Positions 9,726 to 23,500 of a DNA stretch of 64,000 bases are shown here, one piece after another (position 1 is the stretch's first letter; each line of letters starts with the position of its first letter). The DNA is taken from contig OZ026628.1 of assembly GCA_964020975.1 (NCBI GenBank), positions 59,178,108-59,242,107 of the forward strand. Direction: 5' to 3'. This DNA comes from Hermodice carunculata (Eukaryota > Annelida > Polychaeta > Eunicida > Amphinomidae). The position numbers and the translations under genes were made by a program. The notes below the pieces were generated by a model. That model ran no database searches and was not told where the DNA came from. It saw only the letters and a program-made list of their open reading frames with translations.

Positions 9726-12700
9726 GCCTAACACACAATATTTAGATTATGTTGAACGATGACAAAGTGTAGCATTTCAAGCTGCTTTCATTTTGAAGGC
9801 ATCCAGATTTCCTGTGAAGCAAATCTTCTTTCCTAGTTGAAAAAAAATCTTTCATTGCCAATTTCAAAAGAAGATAAAATCTGTTTGTTGTACAGTACTT
9901 CATTTTAATTCTTGTAACTGTTGTACACCTACAGTAAATTGATTTTATAGCTGCTGATGCAATATTACTGACCATTATTCCAGGGAGAGAACGATGGTGG
10001 GAAAACTCTCAAATGAGCTTGAAAACACTGGAATTTAGGTGTCACACAAAGAAAAGTATGGAAATATTAACACAAAAAACTTGGAAAATCCACTGAACAG
10101 CTGACAATTCCCATCTCTAATTATTCTTGTTCAAGTTCCAACATTATAAGCTCAAAAATACATGCAGTTTCTTTTCACTCCCAAATTAAGTAAAAAAAAA
10201 AAAAAGAAAAAAAAGAAAAAAAATCCAGCACATAACTAGTGTGTACTCTTCAATATTGATGTGCTTCGATGACATATATGTGTGGTGACCATGTAACTAA
10301 CTCCCAATGCAAAGACTAATAACAAAGTAAGCTGATAATTAAAGACTAGAAATTTGCTCAGTGCACGACAAAATGTTGACAGACAACTGGTCCACTATAT
10401 CCTATCAGATAGGACATAGTCATATTACCTAATAGGACATTATAACATTGCATTGACAAAATCCTTTTTAATAAAGGTATTTGCACCCTACATTAATTTA
10501 CTTTCTTGTCTTTTTTTTTTTTTATTTCTGTGCGTTCTCAGAACTTGACTACCCCAACATAATGATAACACATCAAATATGTGATCCAGGCTCGTGCATC
10601 TTACAATACTTATCGGCACTAGAGGAAATTTTTAAGTGGCAAATATACCTAGTATTAACCTCTATGCAGAGTGTGCAACTAGATCTGGCACCCCTGCAGG
10701 TCTTCAATTGAAAAGTCAGCCTGGCTCTGTAGCTTTAGTCAAATATTTATATTAATTTCATTTCATTATGCTAATGTAAATTCCTTTTATTTTGCTGTAT
10801 TTCTATTTTTGTTGATGGCACAAAATGGTGAAAATAAAAATACAGTGAGATAGAATATTAAAATTGATTTGATGGGATTATTTTCAAAATAGAGAAATTA
10901 AAAATTCAGGGAAATGCCTGAAATGTAAAAACCATGAAAATAAGTACATTTGCAGTACCATATTCATCTTAATAAGTGCACACTCCCTACTATGCACACA
11001 TCCCCATTTTTTTTTTCAAAGAAGGAACCCCAAAAATATCCCATAGTTTTCAAACAAGTTGTAGAATTTATTATTACAGGTTGGATCTACACTTTTTTGA
11101 GCTTTTGTTGATGATTTTTTTTATAGCACTCTGTGCACTTAGTAATATGAATATGTTATGCTGAGGCCTTCAGCAGAAGTTTTTTTTTTCTTTTTGTATA
11201 TTCTTTACACAGGAGATATTGGCATTTGAATAGTGACATTTCTGTTAAGAAGAAAACCCAAAAGTCTGGCATGGCAGCTGCCAAAAGAAAGGCAGATAGA
11301 CTTTTTCTATTTTAATGCAAAAATACACAAAAAAAAACACTATTGGGAGAACGCCATCTACAAAAGCAAAATCTATCCTTTAGCATAACAGCAAAACACT
11401 TACTACCACAGAGAGAACACAACTACTCACAGTGAGCTTAAGCACATGCAGCAAATACCAACTTGACGACTTGGGTATGAAAGAGATCGCTTAATTTTGC
11501 CGGACAACATGAGCAACTGGTATGGGATCAGTATAAAATCAGTTAAGCTCTGGGGAAGAAATGTGGACTGGGCAGTGCACTGAAAGGAGGCTGGGGTACC
11601 AGTTGATACATTTTACACGTGATAGCGCACTGAACTGTCTCTGTGTGGTACAGGATACATTTTAACTATTTTTTCCACCTTGTCATTGCCCAAACGCATA
11701 ACGAAAATAATTTCTTACATGTAGATGGTGAGCGTTGGCCTACAGATATGATGAAAATAGTAAATACTTGGAGCAATATTGAAAGAGCAACTATATGACT
11801 GTGACCAGATGCATGTTAGTTGTTACTGTGTGCAGTCACAGTGTTCCCATGATCATGGATATATGTGTATATCAATATAATCTGTGAAAGACTGAGCACT
11901 GGAAAATGAAGTTGTTCACACCCCTGATTTCCTTCCTGTTTTTGGCCAGACTTGAGCACATCACCTGGTCTCTCTCTCCCATCAGAGTTACATGTTCCCC
12001 CTCTGTGGCAACATCCTGAGTGTGGCTAAGGGCATATCAACCAATGCACTCTACAGTTCAGGAGGAACAAAATTGTGCATAACTCTATCAAGTTAGAAGT
12101 CATTTAGCTTTGAAAAAGAGCTACATTTGGTTGAAAACTGTATGTTCATATCCACTGTGATTGGAACTTGATCTGTGGTTCATTTGTCCCTTTGGGAATG
12201 CATATACCTGCATGTATTTTCATATTTATTTTACTCTATGCTCACTAACAAGCATGATCGTTTTTGATGTACATCATCCTTGGTGTTCAAAAGTATTTTA
12301 AGCAGGCCACTCAAAGCCATATACCACGTATGATAATTTTAAATACGAGGCGTTTTGCAACAAATTTTGGCAAGCGCTGAATGGCAAAACAGCCTTTGTG
12401 TTGCTGGTCAACTTTACCCGAAAGACCATCAATATAAACATGACAAATCGATAACTGTGAGTTTGTCTATGTTATACAGTCCAAAAATGGCCAAGTTTTC
12501 GTTATTACCATAACCATTAACAGGATAACATTTGATCCCAGCTGCAGAATATGGCTAACTGCCATGTCCATGGGATGACTACTTTCTTGCCTCAAGCTTT
12601 ATATAGAAGAAACTTATTGAATATCTAGCCTGAACTGGGCCAATGCATACAAAGTCGCCCATTAGCGGGGCAAATGATCCGAGAGTACAGAGGTAGCTCC

Positions 12701-14200
12701 CTTCTAGTGGCAAATATATATAAATTAAATTAAGTTATTGAGGTATCAAAAAAGAATTAGTGCGCGAAGTCTCCAGTTAAGTGCAATTTAAAAGTAATCA
12801 TAGGGCCTGTACTCAACAATCGACTGTTGAGATAATTTCAATACTAATAGGATGCCAGTTTAAGTTGCTTTTTTTTGCTATCTGACATAATATTTCGAGG
12901 GCAAAAAAAAAAAATTTATGCTGAAAAATTTTATTGCATTTAAATGAAAAAATGATTCTTTAAGCTCGTATATTATAAAACAATTCATATGTTTAATACA
13001 AATATGCCAGAAAATTTATCATCACCCCCTCAATGAGGGTAGGGTTAACCAAAAAAATGTATAGGCTTTTTAATTCTTTAGTGCACCCTTCGAGGTGCTC
13101 CAGCCTTCAGCATGGCCATGGAATAAATAAGATAGCATGTCACAAAGCCTGTGGCTGCTAAGAGCAAATTTAGTCTTTGAAAGTAGAATGTATTTATCAA
13201 TTTAATAGCACCCTCTTTATAGTTCCCAATGATTAGTCAAGTCAAGAAGGCTAAATTAGACTAGTAAATCAAACAAGTGACTAGTTACATACACAAAGGA
13301 AACCCTTGTCATCTTTTGAGTTTTTGAAGTAGGGATTCACCTTTAAAGTCCATGCTATGACCAATTACTACTAATGATGTCCAAGCGTCAAAATGTAAAT
13401 GATATATCTATGGTCCAATATGGCTGCAACTACAAGATGAAGAGGCTGAAAGTGATGAATTCAATGTGGGGCCATTGCTTAGAATCCACCACACCTTTAC
13501 CCTAATATAAATATGGCATACTGCATGTGGTTCCAGGGAACCAACAGTGGGTCTTGTGCAAAGTTATGGTCAGTGGAAGATAGGCTCCCTGGTGCGGCAC
13601 AAGACATGTGAGCCCGGCCCCACGTTAACCTTGTTTGCCTCCACTGCTTTCACTGCTTCAGTCCAAAGGTGCACCGAAATAGCTTCACCTTCACATCTCT
13701 TATTTTTCACTTGAGCAAACATGTTTCTTTCTTCCTGTCATTCCGAAAAAAAATGTACCGTATATTTAACACTGTCAACCCCTAACTGTTACGTAAATCT
13801 TACGTTTATCACACAGTTAATTGCACTAGTAATGATTAATGCAAGCATGGAGGTATATACCTCCATGATGCAAGCTTCTACCTCGAGCATGCAATCCGGA
13901 AGACTAGCAGCGCTGTTGTGGTTAATTTCTGAACAAGAGTTAAAAACATCCGCTGTCGGATGACCTTCTAAATGATGAGGTCTGCTTTACATATACAGAG
14001 TACCAATAACTTTCACATCATGTTACCTATTTCATACATCTTTGAAGAGTAAACACAAGAAAATAATCCTTTTTGCACGATACTCGGTGAAAATATGTTG
14101 ATGTAAGACTAAGGTTAACATTATCAAGTAACACGACGATTTTCTCGATCAAATTAGAAACCGGAAGTATGTTCGGGAATCTGGATAACGTGTCCCTATT
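9726..14200. other. Long non-coding stretch, no gene seen
   Basis: Both strands were read for splice-bounded exons and none with recognisable protein similarity was found. The frames at 10481-10711 and 10976-11164 are AT-driven. Simple A-rich runs lie near 10193-10221. CTCCATGATGCAAGC near 13860-13875 is part of a small palindrome around GGAGGTATATACCTCC (13850-13865). Confidence 0.5.
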
Positions 14201-14245
14201 TTAACGCACCTGGAGGCCCGAAATCTTTTTCCCAGTGAAGCTTGA

Positions 14246-14277
14246 CCAATCAGCGACAAGCGTCCTGCATTTCGCGC
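14246..14277 (+). promoter_or_regulatory. CCAAT box and E2F-type site upstream of the Cut8-like gene
   Basis: CCAAT at 14246-14250 (within GACCAATCAGCG) and TTTCGCGC at 14270-14277 lie about 250-270 bp upstream of the start codon at 14520. The pair CCAAT plus TTTSSCGC is typical of cell-cycle-regulated promoters in animals. Cut8-type proteins act with the nuclear proteasome in mitosis, so such control would fit. The transcription start is not determined. Confidence 0.5.
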
Positions 14278-14519
14278 TAAAAATCTCCTACCCTTCACTT
14301 CTCTTCACACACCGAATAAGCCAAGGTGGGTTGACAATTTTTTTCCTGAAACTCACGAAAAGTGCTCTAGTTTTGTGTTTTGCCTACAAAAACTGTAAGA
14401 AATACGTAAAATGAAAGAAGTTAGAAACTTTCATGGTTGTAGCTTTTGCCTAAACTTGTATTTTTCAGTTCTGAGTGCCGGCTGAATCGCGTCGGAGGGA
14501 AAGCTGACTCGACAAAGCC

Positions 14520-14592
14520 ATGGCTTGGACTACTAACTTAAGAAGGACGACGGTTTTACAGGATATTTCCTCAACACCGGTCGCATTACGAG
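14520..14592 (+). CDS. Candidate first coding exon of the Cut8-like gene
   Basis: GCC precedes the ATG (GCCATGG, a strong initiation context). Twenty-four codons (MAWTTNLRRTTVLQDISS, then TPVALR) are followed by G and a GTGAGG donor, which leaves phase 1. The acceptor at 30530-30531 opens with CA, which completes an Ala codon. A different partner exon downstream is possible because intron 1 would be very long. Confidence 0.6.
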
Positions 14593-17500
14593 GTGAGGGT
14601 GAGAAAACACACAGAGTTATATGTGTGTCTGTTATCTGCCCCTCATCCCTTCAAAGTGCAACATACTCTCTTTTATTTTCATGTGCCCTTCAAAAATTCG
14701 TGTGAATTGGCTTTCAGATGGTTGAGTTCTGATTACATCACATGTGATGGCATCTTGAGTGTGAGCTTGACTAAAAGTAAAAAGCATCTGAGTTAATACA
14801 AGTGATTAATTTGCCTGACAGAGCAAGAATCATTTTTTACTCACAAGTCGTACAGACAAATAATATGAAAAGAAAAGTAATAAATTTGTGTGTGCCTCTT
14901 GTACCAACACAAGGTACAGTATTACCATGCAGGAAAGAAACTTATTGCTCCATGATATTACTGACCCATAAAAAAAATAAATCGGTTTGTTTCTATTTAA
15001 CAAATAACGTGCCCAATTCAATATTATAACTGCATGCTCATATTTATGAACTATAATAACTGACATAATCCCTTAGTATTGGTGCCCCTGGTCCTTCAGT
15101 GAAACTCAAGGTTCAGAATCCTTCCCTTTTTGTGTCCCAAAAATCCTAAATAAACTTAATATAAAAGTAGGTGGGTTGTCACTATTAGTTGCATGAACTG
15201 TGCACAAAATTGTATCATATTATAATATTAGAAATTGGTCTAAATCTGTCTTCTGATTCAGTCTTGACATTAATATAAATTACAGTTTAAAAAAATGTAG
15301 CTTTTTAATACAGTGGTACCTGCTATTTAAGACCGCCCCTACAGTCAACAAAAAGTGGTCTCATACTGCAGGTGGTCTTAAATTGGAGGTATATTTCACA
15401 AGGAAATACAGCAAAGGGTCTTGGAAGAGCGGTCTTAAAAAGACATGCGGTCTTAAATTAGAGGTGGTCTTTAGAGCAGGTACCACTGTAAGACCACGCT
15501 GTAGAAGTTGAGAGTTAAATGGTTGTAAAAAGGCAAATGGACCAGCACAAAATTGAGCAGAAGGCTTAAGCCTAAAATTGTGGGTAACTGCCACCAGTAT
15601 AATAAACAATATTTCGGATCACAAAGTAAAATTTAATTGCTTAAAATTGATAAATTGGGTGGGATGAAATGGACGAGACAATTCATATGTTCTCTGATGA
15701 AACTACGACAGGGCATGCCCATGATGTAACATGCTCATGCAGCCTCTGGCCCCCACAAAATGCCCCCCCCCCCCCCCCAAGAATATATGGGGAGGACAGG
15801 AGCATTCTATATTTATTTTAAGTCCACAAAATCATGAAAAGGAGTTATTTCTATCAAATTGTCAAGTTGACAACACTTCTAGTTTCACTTTGTCTGAGTA
15901 GTGAATTAAATAGAATAGGCCTAAAGCTACCTTATAGCTCTCCTGTATGCATTGCTTTCCAAAAACAACATGTTACCTATTGTAGGACAAGCAGCAACTC
16001 GAGGTCATCAATATAAAATTCACAAAATTAGAAATAGCAGTAGAGTAAGGAGCCATTTCTTTTCCCAACGCGTTGTAAACAACTGGGATACACTCCCAAG
16101 TGAAGTAGTGGAGGCACCCTCAGTAAATTCTTTCAAGAACAGATTGGACAAGTTCTGGATAAATCATCCCCAATTGTATGATCATAAGGCATCCATATTT
16201 TTACCTAAAGACTGTATTCAGGAGCGGTGTATAGGCATTACTTGCCTTCTCACCAAATCAGTTATATTATATTAAAAATGAACAAGGTGAAAAATTTTTG
16301 TCTTGCAAGGTTTTAAATTTGGAACATGTAATACCTGTGATATAGTTAATTGGCATAAACCTAGTAGAAGGTGTTACCTAAGCAGACAACACAGTAGAGA
16401 AACAATAAAAATTAAACATACATGAGGAAAAAAGTCACCTAAGCAGAGGTGCAAGCCAGTGCTATGTTCATATCCAAGTACATCAAACAGACTTCGCTTT
16501 TAAAGTGCTCCCTTGTAATTTCGCTGGTGTTGGGATCCCCAGACCAGGGCACTGTTATAAAGCAAAACTCCAATATTTAACAGAGAGACTTTAACCATTG
16601 AAGTAATGGAAAAACTATTTGAGTGGGAACCATGACCCATACACATGATTTTGCTATGATTTTTTTTTTCTATGATGCTTCAAAACAGCAAAATTAAGAA
16701 CACAGTGGGGAATTCTTTGATAGATGTATGGCACTTCTAGGCAGTATGAACAACGCAGTGAATCTGTAGTCTCAGTGAAAGGTCCAAATGCAAAAAGCGT
16801 GAAAATAAATGTATTTATGGTATTAACAGTCTTCTGCATGATTACAATGTTGCAAGACATTCCTGATTAGGTCCTTGTTGGTGCAGTAATATCTGCATCA
16901 TTTCTGATTGTCTGAGTTGTTAATGAGTGATTTTTAATGTTAATGAAATGATTACAACAAAAAAGTGGATCCAAGCATCATCAGAGTGTTAGCACTTTCT
17001 GCTGAAAAGAATTATCATGACTACTTAAAATGACCATTTAATCCTTTGGAACTGGAAAACAGTATCCTGTTGAACTTTGACCTATTCTCTCAGGCAGAAA
17101 GGCCACCACTTGATTGCAGGTCGTCCAACCATGCATGAAGTACAAAGATGGACTAATAACAAAAGGATTGCCGTTGGAAAAAAATCATGCATTTGAATAT
17201 CTTTTCAAGTTTGACAATACGTGTGCATGCACCCTGTTGAAGAGGACGTAGATTTCACAGTGAATCATTTAAGGGAAAGTCAGTTGCTATGCAAGGCTGA
17301 GTCTTTTCAAAATTCTGATCAATTATAGAAGTTTCCTTGAAAAGAGTTTGATATATGGGGTTTGTACCAGAGGTATCAGGAAATTCTACTGTGTGATGGC
17401 CTCTGTCTTATTTCATGAATCATACCTATATTTCAGTGCAGTTTGTATGGGTGATTAGGACTGAAAGTTCCTTAAGCAGGTCTTTTCAGGGTTCTACAAT

Positions 17501-20500
17501 TCACATGTCCTATTGTGTGGGACAATTACAAATGGGGCAGGACAAATAACAATTGGAACAAAAAGAATGCAAAAGATCCTACAGTAGGTGTACTTGTCCC
17601 TGGACAATTGAATTTCAAAAGGAATTGCAGAGCCTTCTTTATCATTCTTCTTTATCCCATTTTTCGGATGCTACCCCTTCAGCAAATGTACATGCAAATG
17701 CAAGCCGTATTTGTGAAAGGTTAAGCAACTTTCATTATACATGCATGCAATAATCAATTCAATATTGAACAGGCGCTTGATGTGAGTCAGACCAGGTGGT
17801 CACAAATGTAATTTATGATGGTATTTACAAGAACTTCCAAATATGACATATGACTCTTCAATTTGAGGAATAACACTTAGAAAAGGATACAAGTGTTAGT
17901 GAAGATATGTGATATTTAAGAAATTCTGATCACCCTTTAACTTACTAGGGGTGGGGTGGGAATACTTTCATATTATCTGACTGTATAAAACCCCAATTTT
18001 TTGCACTAAAAATTTTATGGGCTAGTATGTACAATATTGACATGATAATACCCCCATTACATATCCTAGGAATTAAGTATTTAGATTTTCAGGGATCAAA
18101 CTTGTCAAAGTATGCATGTGACCCATGATTTGTGCATCAGAAGCTTGAAAAAGAGTCTGCTTTTTGGTCTTGTAATACGAGTAACAAGTGATTTTGTGTA
18201 TTCAAGTGTGTTCTGTTGTACCTAAAGATCATGTAGCTGTCAGGTTGTATTAGCGATGGGGGGAAACCAGGCGTATGAATCCTTAAAACATGCATTCCTA
18301 CCCTTAAAAAACTCCAAATAAAGGCCCTCATAATATTTTTGAGAAAACCCCCAAAATATCGCATTTTTACATGGAAGACCCAAGGACATCCAACCCAGGA
18401 GACATTTTCTTTCCCCTAATAATATCCTGGACCTAATTTCAGCAACCCTGATGTGCCATTGTATTGTTGTCTGTTCCCACAAGAATCATTTTAGCTGGGT
18501 GAATAAAGAGCTTGTTGTGCTTGATTGAACGGATCATTGTCTTTTACCAAATGTGGACCAGAAATTAGCTAAATCCTTAAATGTGTTTCCTAGTCAAACA
18601 CAAGTTTATTTTGCATTGTGGTCGCAAGGTCCATTTACTTGTTGTTGTCATTTATACAGCACAGAGGGACTGAACAAACTTCTATTGAGAAAAACAGCAT
18701 GCGATGCCAACACTGCGCAATTACTTGCAAAAACTCTGGTCCCTCTTCAGCTGCAAAATCCAAACTGTCAAGAATGTTCCTGGTTAAACTGATATGATTC
18801 TGCTTTGATCTTCAGAAAAAACCCAGGATTTGGCTGGTGGCCAATTATGTATGAAACAATGACAGTGTTTTTTCAGTACTTTTAAAGCTCATTTTGGTGG
18901 CTGCAGTGTCAGGCTTTGCTTTTGGCATGACTGCAAGCATCATTTGGCCATGTGCTTGATAACTGGAAATAAATTATGCACGTCCACATATAATTAAGGT
19001 GACGTTTAATATTCGGGAAAGACACAGGTCCCATCACAAATATCCAACTTTTTAAATCAAAAGCATTTCAATTTCAGTTTTGCGAGTGAGCTCACCTGAC
19101 AATAGTGATAACTGTTGGTTTGCAAAACTGCAGCAACATACATCACCGTTTAGATTTTTAGGGAGATAAAAACAGTATTTCTATTAACCCCCAAATAGCA
19201 GTATATTACCCTTTCAAAACCTGAGAACCCCTCAGAGAAAATTCTAAAGGGTGACAAGTTTTTTTTTTTTTTTACATGTAAAATTGGTGAAAATCTAGTC
19301 TTCTCCCCGTAATTTCCCTGCTTGTGACCCCCTGAAAAAAATTCTTAACTCAAACACTGAATAAGGGCAAGAATGTACGTGCTTCATGTGAACATATCTA
19401 TCGATTGCTCTGTCCCTCAAGGGGGACTTAGAGATTTTGTTGGATCTATAGGATTTCTCCAAACAAACTTTATCCTAAATCAGGATTTCCTCCATAAGAG
19501 AAAAAATAGTGTACAGAAACATGCCGAAGGCATATCATGGGCAGTGGGTCTCCCACCCCTTGCCATAAATTTTTTTGTTTAGATGCACCAGAATTGACTA
19601 CGCCATCTCTGAAAGTTCTGTACAGATAGTTCAGTTTCAGTTTTAGGGTACTGAGCTATAGTATATCCTACAAAATTTTGCAGGGTACACCCATTTTACC
19701 CTCTGGCAGAAACCCTGCAAGTTTTCTGGTCATACTGCCAAGAGGCACCTGCGTTTGAATTGTTTTCATTTAGATTTTTTTTTTTTTTTCAATAATTTCT
19801 TTAAATGGACAAGATTTTTGGGGATGTTAAAAAAGGCTGTAGACATGCATCTTCAGGGTGGGGAAACAATGCCAGTCCTTCAGCGAAAACAAACTTTTGT
19901 GATCTTGCAGCCCGGTGGACCAATGGGATTGGACTTGTTGGGAAACACTTTGACTGACATGACAATATATGCGAAAACAGAAGTCGGTTTTGATTATTAA
20001 GGCTTTCAGCAGTGTTTAACAACTTCAAACTCTAACATTTTGAGCTTTGTTCCTCCCAAAATATAATGTAACCACAGACTTAGAGAATGCAATCCATTGA
20101 GGCTGCTAAAATACAAAGTCACTACAGCATACAGAGCTGACATCTGTCTCAAGGACTGATGGGTATCAGTGTTAGTCAGGATTGTGGACTGATACAACCT
20201 CTGGGTTGTATTTCAACTCCTGCAACTTGATTGCACAGCCCAGCTGAACAGCTTTTGTCCATGCAGATTGGGTTCAATGGCCAAGTCTGTTTTCCCTGAA
20301 GGTCCTTGAATTTTTGACGACATGCACCAATTTGACGCCTTCCTGTAACAGTTAGGTGAGCTCTATCCTCTCCTCCCCACCCTTTTAGAAAAAAAATATA
20401 AAACAAACAAGCGATAGCAAGACAAAAAAAATGAAAGATTGAGTTATAAAGTCCTTGATTTTCGGGGTGGGTGAGTGGGGGAGATCCTAGGGAAAGTTTT

Positions 20501-23500
20501 GAATTTGAAAGCTGCCATGCTGTAGGAACCCTGGTAGTAAGTTGAAGTCCAACTTCATTTGTCCATCACATTTAAATTCTAATCTGAGCCAGGTAAAAGG
20601 GTTTCATTTCAAACACTGAATTAGGGTATTTTGGTTTAATTTTCCACCATGGGGGAGGCTGCCCTGTTTGTAACAACCATATCTCTGGTGCACTCTGGTT
20701 GCCTCAGGAAAAGCTTTTGTTGTGGCGGTCCTCAGAATTTACATTTACCTCAGACATGATAGTTCATTTACATCCATGTTATCTCCCAAAATTTATGGTA
20801 TCTAATTTTCATGTGTCCGAGTGACTTGTCTCTCAGATGCCAATTAACACTCCAATCAGCCTTGTTTGTTTTAACCCTTGCCTGCTTGAATTAAGATTGC
20901 AGGGTGCAAAACATCCTGTGATCCTATTGTCCCGGGACAAATGAAATCCTTTTGTGGACAAGTGACTTTCAAATTTCACCTGCCCCATGGACCAGTACTT
21001 TTTATAAGCAAAATTCACCATCTGTTGAATTTCAAATTTCATTGGCATAAGTTATGCCAATGAAATTTGAAACAGACTCATAAACTCACCGTATGACAAT
21101 GATTTCCATTAAAACTGTTTCAGACCAAAACTACATACACTTCATAAGCACAAGTGAAAATTTTGTGTTGCTTGTCCTACAGAATAAATTTTAAAACAAT
21201 TTTTCCTCCTCTTCCCCACCCCCCTTGATTGAGTCAGCAGCTCTTCTTGGCATGGGTTGAGCACTAAGTGCCCAACCCATGCAAAGGAAAGCCCTTGGCC
21301 TGCGGCATGTGATCTTGATAGGTTCCATCTATCTAAAGCTATTTATCATAAGTACTTTTAAAAATTAGCTCAGAACCCTTAGGTAGACAACATTTGACCA
21401 GAGGTCAGTTTTGAGGGAAATATCCTCTCACCCCGCTGAATGATAGGCCTGCCTGAAATATGCCCACACATAAGTCCTCCCCCTCATTGCCTTCCTAATG
21501 CATCTCTGGTCAGAGTACCACTGAGTCAATAGTTGGGTTAATTCTGCCCAACCCCTGCCAGGGAAAGCTGTTGACCTACGTGTGCCACCATGGATGGTCT
21601 TTATGTGCAAAGCTCAGTAAAAATGTTTTTTGGTAAATTTTTAACAGAATTTAAGTACACATACATGTAAAGACGACAATTTACATTTGTGTGCTTTCGG
21701 GGTGATTTGAGCCGTAAACAGTTTTAACTGGCCAGATTTAAACTGTTATATGTTTAAATGATATTTCCATTTGAGCGATTTCCAATTAATAGTGTGACTG
21801 AATGAGGATTTGAGGGAGAATTATGGGAGAGTATCAGAATAACAGTCCAGAAACGCTGTTGACTATTTTCTTAAGCCCATAATTCAAATTAACACTACAT
21901 GTATTTAGGCCACTGGCCAGAGGCCAGTAAAAATTATCCATGGGCAAGCAAATTATAGGAAAACACAAGGAGAGAAGAAGAAAATTCATTTCCTAAGTTA
22001 CATAAAAGCTGTAGACAAACCAGAATTGGAGGATCACAAAAGAATGACTCCAGTATCATCATTTTGTATGCAGATTTTTGCCAAAATTTCCCAGGTAAGG
22101 AACTAGTGGATGCCCCCAGAGCCAGCACATGTGGCAGGGATTTGCCTCCAGGAAAGTTTTCAGGATTGGTGAAAACCTCAGGTGCCCTCAGAAGCTTGGC
22201 TAAACCAATCCTGTGTGTTACAACCAAGTCTGTGTTCATTTTAACTCCCGCAAGATGAAAGGGGTTAAATAAATCACACCTGGGGGAGGTCTCGATTGTG
22301 CTCTGTGTTTTCATAAGATCTTCCATCCTAATTAATGCACACCCCCTGGGCTTGCAGCTGCTGTTCTTTATACTGTCTGTGTCCCTGTAGGCAGCCAGGG
22401 GAAAAAAAACAAAGATTGCATTCTGATTAGTTGGAGTCTATGCAGGGAGCCATCCTCAAAGACATTACATAAGTTTGCATTTTTACTTAGGTGAAGAATG
22501 AGGAGGATATATAGATGTGTGGTCTCAAATCTAGCAACTTCAGGTAGCTTTGAATGGCGCTCATTGAATAACACAAATTAACAGGTTTTGTTTTGGTCCT
22601 GGAGGTCATGACTTGTCATTCAGGTTGCTTCACTGGGCCTATTGTTGCAAAAGGAGCCCCTCAATAGACAGGGTAAATTGTTTTGCATGCAATATGATCA
22701 CATATGTGTGATGCAGTGACAGTTTACCCAGGCCAATCAAAATAATGCCCGTTTCCAGCTTCTCAAAATACCTATATCAGAAATCAAGCAATTTACATCA
22801 AAGAAAATCCATAGTTATTCTAGAATACACATCCATTGAATCTGAGCCCAAAACATAGTACATGTACCAACCTGTGAGTGTTTTCCTGAATTTTTAAGGA
22901 TGACAAGAAGCTCTTTTTGGTCTGCTCATACTATCAGTGAAGGTCGTGTCTTTTTGAAGGCAGAAATGACATTATAAGACACAAAGGTAATAATCCAGTT
23001 TAGTCCATGAGTTTTATTTTTATTAGGTATAATTAGTTGTATTCCATCCACAGATGAGTCAATAGTTAAATTTACCTGGAAGGAAAACAATGTTATATAT
23101 TACAAAGAGCACATAACACAATAATATCTTTTTATTGTTATAATGAGCTATGCTACCAAAAAAGGAAACAATGAAGAGTCACGCTTTTGTGATTCACTAT
23201 TGCAGGTGAAGTTGCATATAAACAAAACTTAATTATAACATTGATAGATGGACCTTAGCCTTTAAAGCTTGTGGCCAAATTGGAAATTAAACTGTAGAGT
23301 TAAATTTAGACTCCTATATATAATTCATGTCAAAATAAATTAGCTGCCCAAACATTTCTCTAGCCAAATCAATAAAACATTATCATTTGGCTAATGGCAC
23401 TAGCAGTCCCTGATAGATGTTTTTACAGTATTTTATACATGTATGTAAACTTGAGAATTGTTTGTCACTAACTGTCTTGTCAACTTAGCTTATCTAGATA

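Noticed and set aside
21934-22326. A 130-codon minus-strand frame
   Set aside because: Composition and lack of motif suggest chance. The opposite strand is open too, as expected of non-coding DNA with few stops.
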